Below are positions 57,398 through 64,000 of a stretch of DNA of 64,000 nt, one piece after another. Under the pieces are notes generated by a model. It did not search any database. It worked only from the letters and a program-made list of their open reading frames with translations, and was not told where the DNA came from. Both the position numbers and the translations under genes were made by a program. How positions within the stretch are numbered: the stretch's first letter is position 1; every line of letters begins with the position of its first letter. The DNA is from Rhizobiales bacterium TNE-4 (lineage in GTDB: Bacteria; Pseudomonadota; Alphaproteobacteria; Rhizobiales; Beijerinckiaceae): contig JAHRCV010000001.1 in the NCBI GenBank assembly GCA_019083985.1, positions 806,001-870,000 on the forward strand, read 5' to 3'.

Positions 57398-58751
57398 CCT
57401 CGAACCAGGCGGAGAGCCCACCATCCAACCGTTCAAGGATGGTCGAGCCGATCAGCCATGAGCCGGGTTGTCCTGCCAAAAAGGCGCAACGAATAGTTTT
57501 GCCCTCCGGGATGATGATGGTGTCGAGCCAATAGGGCTCCCAGCCATCGTCGAAGGGATGCAGCGCGCGGAAGCAATGGCCATGGATATGGATCACCTGT
57601 GGCAGGGCGGACTCATTCTTCACGGCGAGGACAACAGGCTGTCCCGATTTCACTGAGAACAGGGGTTTGCCCGGGTTCGGCAAGCCTTTCTTGCCATTGA
57701 TCGCCCATTCGCTGCCGGCCCCCTGCAACGTCACATCCGCGCGTAACGCTCTTTGAAGCTTGATCGCTTCCGATAGGAGCGGGTTGGGTGGCAGGGGGGC
57801 AATGGCCGGGCGCGCCGTCGTTTGCGCGCTCGCCGCACCTGCGGTCTCGATGATGGCCAGCGGGAAGCCTTTTCCAATCAAGGCGGCCATCACGGCGCGC
57901 TGGCCGGGTTGTGACGGCATATCGAAGACAAGTTCGAAACGGTTGCCCGGACCAAAGGGCAGCGTCGCTCGCAAGGGTTCGAACGTGTCGGTCGGTTGGC
58001 CATCGACGGCCACAACATAAGCGCGGACACCGTCAAAGCGGATTTTCATGATCCGGGCATTGCAGAGATTGGCGAGCCGCAACCGGACGCGCGCGCCGGG
58101 CGGGACGGCGATGCGGGCGGGCGCGGGCACGCCATTGACCGTAATGACATTGCCAAGCCGTCCCGGGCCGGAAACGAAAGGTTCGAGCGCGCCTTGATCG
58201 GTCAACGCCCAATCGGCGATCGCGAGCACATGGTCCGCGTCGACCGCCGGCAGGCCGGCGTCTTCCACCACGGCAATGCCTGCAAGCCCGCTGCCGGTCA
58301 GTTCTGCCGTGTGGCCGGGCACGAGAGGGCGATAGATAAAGGTGCCGTAATCGGGCGGGGTGAACAGAATTGCGCCCGTTCCGCCGCCTGTCACCGGGTT
58401 TGTCGTGAGCCCTGCAACGCCATCGGCGGGGTTATCGATCCGCATGCCATGCCAGTGAATCGTGAGCGGATCGGGGAGGGCGTTGCGCAGAGCGATGCGG
58501 GCCGGCTGGCCCTTGCGCAGCCGGATCACCGGACCGGGTGCGGTGCCGTTGAAGGTGAGAACGGCGCTCGTCGTGTTGGGCCGAATTTCGGCGATACCGG
58601 GAGCTGCTTCGAGCGGGAAAGATTGCGTGCCAGAGACCGGTAACGCCCGCGAACCCAAAAGATTGAACGCCTCGGCGGGAGCGGCCGCCACAGCCATGGC
58701 GCCGGTCAAAAACGTGCGGCGGGAGGGGGATTGCAGGCGTAAACGAGGCAT
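57390..58751 (-). CDS. Tat-exported multicopper oxidase-like protein with degenerate copper sites
   Basis: The 453-residue protein has a twin-arginine signal peptide (SPSRRTFLTGAMAVAAAP, RR at 11-12) and three cupredoxin-like domains. Domain 1 has HWHG (99-102), but the second His pair is missing (GTFIYRPL at 136-143 where GTYWYHSH is usual). The C-terminal HxxHLHGH reads QVIHIHGH (Gln385, His388, His390). The HCHxxxHxxxxM motif reads GSTILERLDGGL: Gly435, Ser436, Thr437, Arg441, Leu446. All type 1 copper ligands are therefore gone, and only four of eight type 2/3 histidines remain. It cannot be a normal oxidase. The start at 58751 is chosen for the signal; the longer frame is not used. It may resemble FtsP/SufI, a copper-free Tat substrate of this fold. 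Confidence 0.88.
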   Translation of the reverse strand: MPRLRLQSPSRRTFLTGAMAVAAAPAEAFNLLGSRALPVSGTQSFPLEAAPGIAEIRPNTTSAVLTFNGTAPGPVIRLRKGQPARIALRNALPDPLTIHWHGMRIDNPADGVAGLTTNPVTGGGTGAILFTPPDYGTFIYRPLVPGHTAELTGSGLAGIAVVEDAGLPAVDADHVLAIADWALTDQGALEPFVSGPGRLGNVITVNGVPAPARIAVPPGARVRLRLANLCNARIMKIRFDGVRAYVVAVDGQPTDTFEPLRATLPFGPGNRFELVFDMPSQPGQRAVMAALIGKGFPLAIIETAGAASAQTTARPAIAPLPPNPLLSEAIKLQRALRADVTLQGAGSEWAINGKKGLPNPGKPLFSVKSGQPVVLAVKNESALPQVIHIHGHCFRALHPFDDGWEPYWLDTIIIPEGKTIRCAFLAGQPGSWLIGSTILERLDGGLSAWFEVK

Positions 58752-58818
58752 TTCCAGTCCGGTTCGTCCGAGGCAGGCTTTTCCTACAGCAAATCGGAGG
58801 CGTGCGGCGGTTTTTTCG

Positions 58819-58846
58819 CTGGCAAGGGCGAGGGAAAGTGTTATAG
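58819..58846 (+). promoter_or_regulatory. Possible sigma-70 promoter of tRNA-Leu
   Basis: CTGGCA (58819-58824) and TTATAG (58841-58846) are 16 bases apart and 35 bases before the mature tRNA. This is a plausible housekeeping promoter by spacing and sequence only. Confidence 0.35.
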
Positions 58847-58880
58847 AGCCGCGTCCCAAAGGGGCGCAGCACGCATTCTG

Positions 58881-58965
58881 GCGGGCGTGGCGGAACTGGT
58901 AGACGCGCTGGGTTTAGGTTCCAGTGACGAAAGTCGTGGGGGTTCGAGTCCCTCCGCCCGCACCA
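58881..58965 (+). tRNA. tRNA-Leu (anticodon UAG)
   Basis: A complete class II tRNA of 85 bases. The acceptor stem GCGGGCG pairs with CGCCCGC and is followed by genomic ACCA, so the CCA end is encoded. The anticodon loop TTTAGGT gives anticodon TAG (reads CUN leucine codons). The long variable arm (GACGAAAGTCGT) and the T-arm GGGGGTTCGAGTCCCTC are typical. No integrase or phage gene is adjacent. trigger factor (tig) starts 64 bases after it. Confidence 0.95.
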
Positions 58966-59028
58966 GTGCCGCAAGCTTTCTGGGGTTCAATCGCGCCGGT
59001 ACCGGTTTTCAGACGAAGGCAAAAGACA

Positions 59029-60435
59029 ATGCAGGTTACGCAAACGCTGTCGGATGGGTTGAAGCGCGAATTCAAGGTCGTGCTCCCCGCGAAGGATCTC
59101 GCCGACCGGCTCGCGGCGCAGCTCGAGGATCTCAAGGATAAGGTGCAGATCAAGGGCTTCCGCCCGGGCAAGGTTCCGGCCTCGCATCTGCGTCGCGTCT
59201 ATGGCCGCTCGGTGATGGGCGATCTCGTTCAGGAACTCGTGAACGAAGGCAATCGCAAGATCATCGAAGAGCACAAGGTGAAGCTGGCGATGCAGCCGGA
59301 AATCATCTTCCCGGAAGACAAGGAGAAGGTCGAGGCCATCATGGAGGCCCGCGGCGATCTCGAATATTCGGTGAAGGTGGAAGTGCTTCCGGAAATTTCC
59401 GTCGGCGATTTCTCAGGCATTGCGGTCACGCGCGAAGTTGCTGAAGTGCCGGAAACGGAAGTCGATGAAGCCATCAAGCGCATGGCGGATCAGAACAAGC
59501 CGTTCGCACCGAAGAAGGATGGCGCCAAGGCGCAGTCAGGCGACCGCGTTGTCATCGATTTCATCGGCAAGATTGATGGCGTGCCGTTCGATGGCGGCAC
59601 GGGCACGGACATTCCGGTCGATATCGGTTCGGGCTCGTTCATTCCGGGCTTTGAAGACCAACTCGTCGGCGTGAAGAATGGCGATACGCTCGTCATCAAC
59701 GCGACCTTCCCGGAAAACTACAATGCCGCGCATTTGGCCGGTAAAGCCGCGACTTTCGACACGACGGTCAAGGCGGTGGAAGAGCCGGGCGAAGTGAAGA
59801 TCGACGATGAATTCGCCAAGGGTTTCGGCCTCGAAGACCTCGCCAAGCTCAAGGATGCTATCAAGGCGTCGATCCTGAACGAATGGCAGAGCGTGGCGCG
59901 CCGCAAGCTCAAGAAGCAGCTGCTCGACGCCCTCGACACTCAGTACAATTTTGATTTGCCGCCGACGCTCGTTGAACAGGAATTCAACGGCATCTGGGGC
60001 AATGTCGAGCAGGAAATGAAGGCGACCGGCAAAACTTTCGCGGATGAAGACACGACGGAAGAAGAAGCGCGCGCCGAATATAAGAAGATCGCGGAGCGCC
60101 GCGTCCGTTTGGGTCTCGTGCTCGCCGAAATCGGCGAACAGGCCAAGATCCAGATCACGGACGAAGAGCTGACCCAGGGCGTCATCGAACGCGCCCGTCA
60201 GTTCCCGGGCCAGGAAAAGATGGTGTGGGATTTCTACCGCAAGAACCCGCAGGCCATGGCTGAGATCCGTGCGCCGATCTTCGAGGAAAAGGTCATCGAC
60301 CACATCCTCGCTTCGGCCAAGGTGACGGATAAGGCAGTCTCCAAGGACGAACTCTTCAAGGAAGAGGACGATTCCGAAGGTGGCAAGCCGAAGGCCAAGA
60401 AGGCTTCGAAGGCCAAGGCCAAGAAAGACGATTGA
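59029..60435 (+). CDS. tig: Trigger factor
   Basis: The 468-residue chaperone docks on the ribosome exit tunnel. The ribosome-binding signature GFRPGKVPASHLRR lies at about 43-56, the FKBP-like peptidyl-prolyl isomerase domain at about 165-245 (GDRVVIDFIGKIDGVPFDGG, SFIPGFEDQLVG), and the long helical C-terminal substrate-binding domain follows. The tail is Lys/Ala-rich (about 25 residues). The ATG at 59029 is chosen because relatives begin MQVTQTLSDGLKREF. It leads the tig-clpP-clpX-lon group. Confidence 0.96.
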   Translation: MQVTQTLSDGLKREFKVVLPAKDLADRLAAQLEDLKDKVQIKGFRPGKVPASHLRRVYGRSVMGDLVQELVNEGNRKIIEEHKVKLAMQPEIIFPEDKEKVEAIMEARGDLEYSVKVEVLPEISVGDFSGIAVTREVAEVPETEVDEAIKRMADQNKPFAPKKDGAKAQSGDRVVIDFIGKIDGVPFDGGTGTDIPVDIGSGSFIPGFEDQLVGVKNGDTLVINATFPENYNAAHLAGKAATFDTTVKAVEEPGEVKIDDEFAKGFGLEDLAKLKDAIKASILNEWQSVARRKLKKQLLDALDTQYNFDLPPTLVEQEFNGIWGNVEQEMKATGKTFADEDTTEEEARAEYKKIAERRVRLGLVLAEIGEQAKIQITDEELTQGVIERARQFPGQEKMVWDFYRKNPQAMAEIRAPIFEEKVIDHILASAKVTDKAVSKDELFKEEDDSEGGKPKAKKASKAKAKKDD

Positions 60436-60477
60436 TTACGGGCAGGGGGCTTTGGCCCCCATGTACCGGAACGGGAC

Positions 60478-60507
60478 AGGCCGGACCTTTGCGTCCGGCC
60501 TTTTCGT
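60478..60507 (+). terminator. Rho-independent terminator after tig
   Basis: AGGCCGGAC-CTTTGC-GTCCGGCCT, a nine-base-pair stem, is followed by TTTCGTT. A second hairpin, GGGGGCTTTGGCCCCC, precedes it at about 60445. This implies that clpP has its own promoter, probably within the 80 bases that follow. Confidence 0.85.
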
Positions 60508-60588
60508 TATTATCTTAGGCTACAGGAATCAGCGCCCGGCCTTTTCCGGGCTGCCTTCAAATTGAAATTCCCGAAAAGGTTCAGACAG

Positions 60589-61212
60589 ATGCGCGATCCC
60601 ATTGAGGTTTATAACAGCATGCTCGTGCCGATGGTGGTCGAGCAGTCCAACCGTGGTGAGCGCGCCTTCGACATCTATTCCCGCCTGTTGCGGGAGCGCA
60701 TCGTGTTCCTCACGGGCCCGGTCGAAGACAATATGGCCTCGCTTGTCGTGGCTCAGCTCCTCTTCCTCGAAGCCGAGAACCCCAAAAAGGAAATCTCGCT
60801 GTACATCAATTCGCCGGGCGGGGTCGTGACCTCGGGTCTTGCGATCTATGACACGATGCAGTTCATCCGACCGCCCGTGTCGACGCTCTGCATCGGCCAA
60901 GCCGCCTCGATGGGCTCGCTTTTGCTCGCTGCGGGCGAAAAAGACATGCGTTTTGCCCTGCCGAACGCCCGGATCATGGTTCATCAGCCGTCGGGCGGCT
61001 ATCAGGGCCAGGTGACGGACATCCTCATCCATGCCCGCGAGGTCGAAAGCCTCAAGCGCCGCTTGAACGAAATCTACGTCAAGCACACCGGCAAGGACTA
61101 CAAGGCCATTGAAGATGCGCTTGAGCGCGATAATTTCATGACGGCCGACATGGCGAAGGAATTCGGCATTGTCGACCAAGTCATGGAAAAGCGGCCTGAG
61201 GCGGCCGCCTAA
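60589..61212 (+). CDS. clpP: ATP-dependent Clp protease proteolytic subunit
   Basis: The 207-residue serine peptidase assembles into the ClpP barrel. The catalytic Ser107 is in [15 protein letters not shown] and His132 in [13 protein letters not shown], and the Asp lies about 50 residues further on. The ATG at 60589 gives [20 protein letters not shown]; a TTG at 60562 would add a nine-residue tail and is less likely. AAAGG at 60574-60578 is well placed. It lies 318 bases before clpX on the same strand, with no terminator between. Confidence 0.96.
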   Translation: MRDPIEVYNSMLVPMVVEQSNRGERAFDIYSRLLRERIVFLTGPVEDNMASLVVAQLLFLEAENPKKEISLYINSPGGVVTSGLAIYDTMQFIRPPVSTLCIGQAASMGSLLLAAGEKDMRFALPNARIMVHQPSGGYQGQVTDILIHAREVESLKRRLNEIYVKHTGKDYKAIEDALERDNFMTADMAKEFGIVDQVMEKRPEAAA

Positions 61213-61530
61213 GCGCAGGCGCTGGCGTTCAATCCGGCCAATTTGGGCTTAAAAGGGCAAAGCTGGGGGCTCATTTCCCGCACCTGTGCCATTGTTCCGG
61301 CGGTTTTCGTTCATATGTCGGGGCTTCAGGCCCAATCGGTTTAACGCCCTATTGATCCCTGTCCGGCACCATGTTTGCATCAGGTGTCGGGGTTGGCCCT
61401 TTCCGGGATTCGCTCCCCAAGGGCCGACGAACGTCGTCAGCGGACGAAACCCGGTTTCGGTCGTTGCGGCTCAATGATGGACGCGCTTCGGTCGCATCGT
61501 GCGGCAGGAAGCGGAAGCGGAGGTGGTTCA
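61213..61530. other. clpP-clpX spacer, no gene recognised
   Basis: The 318 bases hold open frames in every direction, but none has a start with a ribosome site and family resemblance. The frame leading into clpX continues about 52 codons upstream and is not considered coding. No strong hairpin, repeat or sigma-32 promoter was visible. The only functional site I would claim is the GGAGG at about 61519-61523 before clpX. Confidence 0.6.
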
Positions 61531-62796
61531 ATGAGCAAGGTCAACAGCGGCGACACCAAGAGCACGCTGTACTGCTCCTTCTGCGGCAAGAGCCAGCATG
61601 AGGTACGCAAGCTGATCGCCGGGCCGACCGTGTTCATCTGCGATGAATGCGTCGAGCTCTGCATGGATATCATCCGCGAGGAGAGCAAATCCTCGCTGGT
61701 CAAATCGCGCGACGGCGTGCCGACGCCGAAGGAAATTCGCAAGGTTCTGGACGATTATGTCATCGGCCAGGAGCACGCGAAGAAGGTGCTCTCGGTCGCG
61801 GTTCACAACCACTACAAGCGGTTGAACCATGCGACGAAGCACAATGACGTCGAGCTGGCGAAGTCGAACATCCTGCTCGTCGGCCCGACGGGTTCGGGCA
61901 AGACGCTGCTTGCGCAGACGCTCGCGCGCATTCTCGATGTGCCGTTCACCATGGCGGATGCCACGACATTGACCGAAGCCGGTTATGTCGGTGAGGACGT
62001 CGAAAACATCATTCTCAAGCTGTTGCAGGCTTCCGACTACAATGTCGAACGCGCGCAGCGCGGCATCGTCTATATCGACGAGATCGACAAGATCTCGCGC
62101 AAATCCGACAATCCGTCGATCACGCGCGACGTGTCGGGTGAAGGCGTGCAGCAGGCCCTTCTCAAGATCATGGAAGGGACGGTTGCGTCTGTGCCGCCGC
62201 AAGGCGGGCGCAAGCATCCGCAGCAGGAATTCCTGCAAGTGGATACGACCAACATCCTATTCATTTGCGGTGGCGCATTTGCTGGGCTCGAGAAAATCAT
62301 CTCGCAGCGTGGCAAGGGCACGTCGATCGGTTTCGGCGCCAAGGTTGAGGCACCGGATGATCGTCGCACGGGCGCTATCTTCCGCGAGACGGAGCCGGAA
62401 GATTTGCTGAAGTTCGGGCTCATCCCGGAATTCGTCGGCCGTTTGCCGGTGATCGCGACATTGGAAGATCTCGACGAGCCCGCACTCAAGAAGATTCTCA
62501 CCGAACCGAAGAACGCGCTGGTCAAGCAATATGCCCGCCTGTTCGAGATGGAAGATGTCGAACTCACCTTCACGGACGAGGCGGTCTCGCTGATCGCGCG
62601 CAAGGCGATCGAGCGGAAGACCGGTGCCCGTGGCTTGCGCTCCATCATGGAAGGCATCCTGCTCGACACCATGTACGATCTGCCGAGCCTCGATGGCTGC
62701 GAGCAGGTTGTCATCGGTCCGGAAGTGATCGAGGGCAAGGCGCGCCCGCTCTACATCTATTCCGACAAGGCTGGCGAAACCGCCACTTCGGCTTGA
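61531..62796 (+). CDS. clpX: ATP-dependent Clp protease ATP-binding subunit ClpX
   Basis: The 421-residue AAA+ unfoldase feeds substrates into ClpP. The N-terminal zinc-binding domain has Cys15, Cys18, Cys37 and Cys40 ([22 protein letters not shown]). Walker A is GPTGSGKT at 118-125, Walker B is VYIDEIDKI, and the pore loop is [14 protein letters not shown] before ATG 61531 fixes the start. It is on the same strand as clpP and lon. HspQ, which is known in other species to promote Lon and ClpXP turnover, is encoded earlier in this window. Confidence 0.97.
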   Translation: MSKVNSGDTKSTLYCSFCGKSQHEVRKLIAGPTVFICDECVELCMDIIREESKSSLVKSRDGVPTPKEIRKVLDDYVIGQEHAKKVLSVAVHNHYKRLNHATKHNDVELAKSNILLVGPTGSGKTLLAQTLARILDVPFTMADATTLTEAGYVGEDVENIILKLLQASDYNVERAQRGIVYIDEIDKISRKSDNPSITRDVSGEGVQQALLKIMEGTVASVPPQGGRKHPQQEFLQVDTTNILFICGGAFAGLEKIISQRGKGTSIGFGAKVEAPDDRRTGAIFRETEPEDLLKFGLIPEFVGRLPVIATLEDLDEPALKKILTEPKNALVKQYARLFEMEDVELTFTDEAVSLIARKAIERKTGARGLRSIMEGILLDTMYDLPSLDGCEQVVIGPEVIEGKARPLYIYSDKAGETATSA

Positions 62797-62804
62797 AGCC
62801 ATGG

Positions 62805-62834
62805 CGCGGCGACCCGTTCTTAACGATCGCCGCG
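62805..62834 (+). terminator. Weak terminator-like hairpin after clpX
   Basis: CGCGGCGA and TCGCCGCG can pair across a 14-base loop (62805-62834) but are followed by TATTCTTCCCC, a poor U-tract. It may cause partial termination before the lon promoter. Confidence 0.35.
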
Positions 62835-62850
62835 TATTCTTCCCCTGCTG

Positions 62851-62879
62851 CTTGAAACAGGCGGTGGCGGGACCCATTT
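62851..62879 (+). promoter_or_regulatory. lon: RpoH (sigma-32) type heat-shock promoter of lon
   Basis: CTTGAAA (62851-62857) and ACCCATTT (62872-62879) are separated by 14 bases, matching the sigma-32 consensus CTTGAAA-N11-16-CCCATNT. It lies about 200 bases before the lon ATG and after the clpX stop. Lon is a classic heat-shock gene, which fits. Confidence 0.6.
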
Positions 62880-63078
62880 TCAATGTGTTGCCAGATTGCT
62901 CATGAGCGAAATGGGCTCAGGGCGCGATCCAGACCCAAGAGATCGCGTGGAGCGTTTTGCGAGGATCTGACAGCACTGCCGGCCCGCCCTGTCCACCCCC
63001 GGAACAGGGCCGCCGGACCACCATCGAAGCGGCGACATTTCCCGTGCTGCGTTCGATGACACAAAGGACAGTATATCC

Positions 63079-64000
63079 ATGACACAGTCGAGACAGCGTC
63101 CCACGATTACGCCCGGCACCGTCGGCACTTATCCGGTCCTGCCGCTGCGCGACATCGTCGTGTTCCCGCATATGATCGTGCCGCTTTTCGTGGGCCGCGA
63201 GAAATCGATCAAGGCGTTGGAAGAAGTGGTGAAGAGCGAAAAGCTCATCCTGCTGGCGACGCAGAAGAATGCGTCGGACGATGATCCGGCCACGGACGCA
63301 ATTTATAACATCGGCACGCTTGCCAGTGTTCTGCAGCTGCTCAAGCTGCCTGATGGCACGGTGAAGGTGCTTGTGGAAGGCGTGGGCCGCGCGAAGGTTT
63401 CCGAATATGTGCGCGCTGACGAATTCTATGAAGCTACCGCCGAAATGGTGGCTGACGAGATTCCGAACGAAGTTGAAGCCGAAGCGTTGTCGCGTTCGGT
63501 CGTCAGCGAGTTTGAAAACTACGTCAAGCTGAACAAGAAGGTTTCGCCTGAAGTGGTGGCGGCCGTGACGCAGATCGAGGAAGCCTCGAAGCTTGCCGAT
63601 ACGGTGGCATCGCATTTGGCCGTGAAGATTTCCGACAAGCAGGACGTGCTTGAGATTTTCAACGTGAACGCCCGCCTTGAAAAGGTGCTCGGCTTCATGG
63701 AGAGCGAAATCTCGGTGCTGCAAGTTGAGAAGCGGATTCGCACGCGTGTTAAACGCCAGATGGAGAAGACGCAGCGCGAATATTATCTCAATGAGCAGAT
63801 GAAGGCGATCCAGAAGGAACTCGGCGACGAGGACGGTAAGGACGAACTCGCTGAGCTCGAAGAGCGCATCAACAAGACGAAACTGTCGAAGGAAGCGCGC
63901 GACAAATCACTCGCTGAACTCAAGAAGCTGCGTCAGATGTCGCCGATGTCGGCGGAAGCCACGGTCGTGCGGAATTATCTCGATTGGATGCTCTCTCTGC
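63079..64000 (+). CDS. lon: ATP-dependent Lon protease, 3' end outside window
   Basis: Only the first 307 residues are visible; the gene runs off the right edge. The N-terminal substrate-binding domain is clear: VGTYPVLPLRDIVVFPHMIV, then PLFVGREKSIKALEEV, and later VSPEVVAAVTQIEEASKLAD and the coiled-coil KRQMEKTQREYYLNEQMKAI. Lon degrades damaged and regulatory proteins. ATG 63079 has AAGGA about 12 bases before it. An RpoH-type promoter lies about 200 bases upstream. Confidence 0.96.
   Translation, partial: MTQSRQRPTITPGTVGTYPVLPLRDIVVFPHMIVPLFVGREKSIKALEEVVKSEKLILLATQKNASDDDPATDAIYNIGTLASVLQLLKLPDGTVKVLVEGVGRAKVSEYVRADEFYEATAEMVADEIPNEVEAEALSRSVVSEFENYVKLNKKVSPEVVAAVTQIEEASKLADTVASHLAVKISDKQDVLEIFNVNARLEKVLGFMESEISVLQVEKRIRTRVKRQMEKTQREYYLNEQMKAIQKELGDEDGKDELAELEERINKTKLSKEARDKSLAELKKLRQMSPMSAEATVVRNYLDWMLSL

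Noticed and set aside
58881-58965. tRNA-Leu as an integration site
   Set aside because: No integrase, no duplicated 3' end of the tRNA and no shift in gene content; core genes flank it on both sides.
61375-61530. N-terminal extension of ClpX
   Set aside because: The extra 52 codons have no homology and no ribosome site, while GGAGG lies just before the canonical ATG.

Overview
This is chromosomal, GC-rich alphaproteobacterial DNA, most likely from the order Hyphomicrobiales (Rhizobiales). The evidence is the GlnA/GlnB, GyrA and Mcl-like protein sequences, a GAAC-N7-GAAC LexA box between uvrA and ssb, a DUF1127 protein, and the block argS-SPOR-nagZ-scpA-scpB-tatABC-serS-surE-pcm-nlpD followed by yajC-secD-secF. 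I cannot fix family or genus by eye. The window is almost entirely core genome. I see no phage, insertion sequence, CRISPR array, rRNA or integrated element, and only one tRNA.

Layout. 1-5.7 kb: an acyltransferase cut by the window edge, malic enzyme (maeB), a PfkB sugar kinase with erpA, and dgt. 5.8-17.9 kb: a long rightward run of argS, a SPOR protein, nagZ, scpA, scpB, an orphan ABC ATPase, tatABC, serS, surE and pcm. 18-25 kb: an NlpD-type lipoprotein, a DUF815 ATPase, yajC-secD-secF, and two genes homologous to mitochondrial complex I assembly factors (NDUFAF3-like and NDUFAF6-like). 25-33 kb: trmFO, a DUF1127 small protein with an elaborate upstream region, uvrA/ssb sharing an SOS box, an M20 peptidase and a MarC protein. 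33-44 kb: gyrA, coaD, two cyclophilins, queA-tgt, sdhE-mfd. 44-47.5 kb: a leftward overlapping trio of YejA-like binding protein, a degenerate adenylate-forming enzyme and a FrnE-type DsbA. 47.6-58.8 kb: ialB, hspQ, a malyl-CoA lyase-like enzyme, cytochrome b561, parE, a flavodoxin, glnA-glnB, the NAD(P)HX repair enzyme and a degenerate multicopper oxidase. 58.9-64 kb: tRNA-Leu(UAG), then tig-clpP-clpX-lon, with lon preceded by a good RpoH-type promoter and running off the window.

Themes. Envelope and export: TatABC, SecDF-YajC, two proteins with twin-arginine-like signals (a certain multicopper-oxidase relative and a possible periplasmic cyclophilin), NlpD, NagZ and SPOR. Genome maintenance: UvrA, SSB, Mfd, GyrA, ParE, ScpAB, Dgt. 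Proteostasis: Tig, ClpXP, Lon, HspQ. tRNA modification: QueA, Tgt, TrmFO. Nitrogen control: GlnB, GlnA.

I found no convincing wholly new system. The most unusual points are a Tat-exported multicopper oxidase lacking every type 1 copper ligand, the overlapping binding-protein/degenerate-ligase/FrnE operon, an ABC ATPase inserted between scpB and tatA, a possible 39-residue membrane protein whose start codon overlaps that of queA, and several perfect inverted repeats in promoter regions. Four hairpin-forming copies of one dispersed repeat family, plus one copy of a second family, lie between genes.
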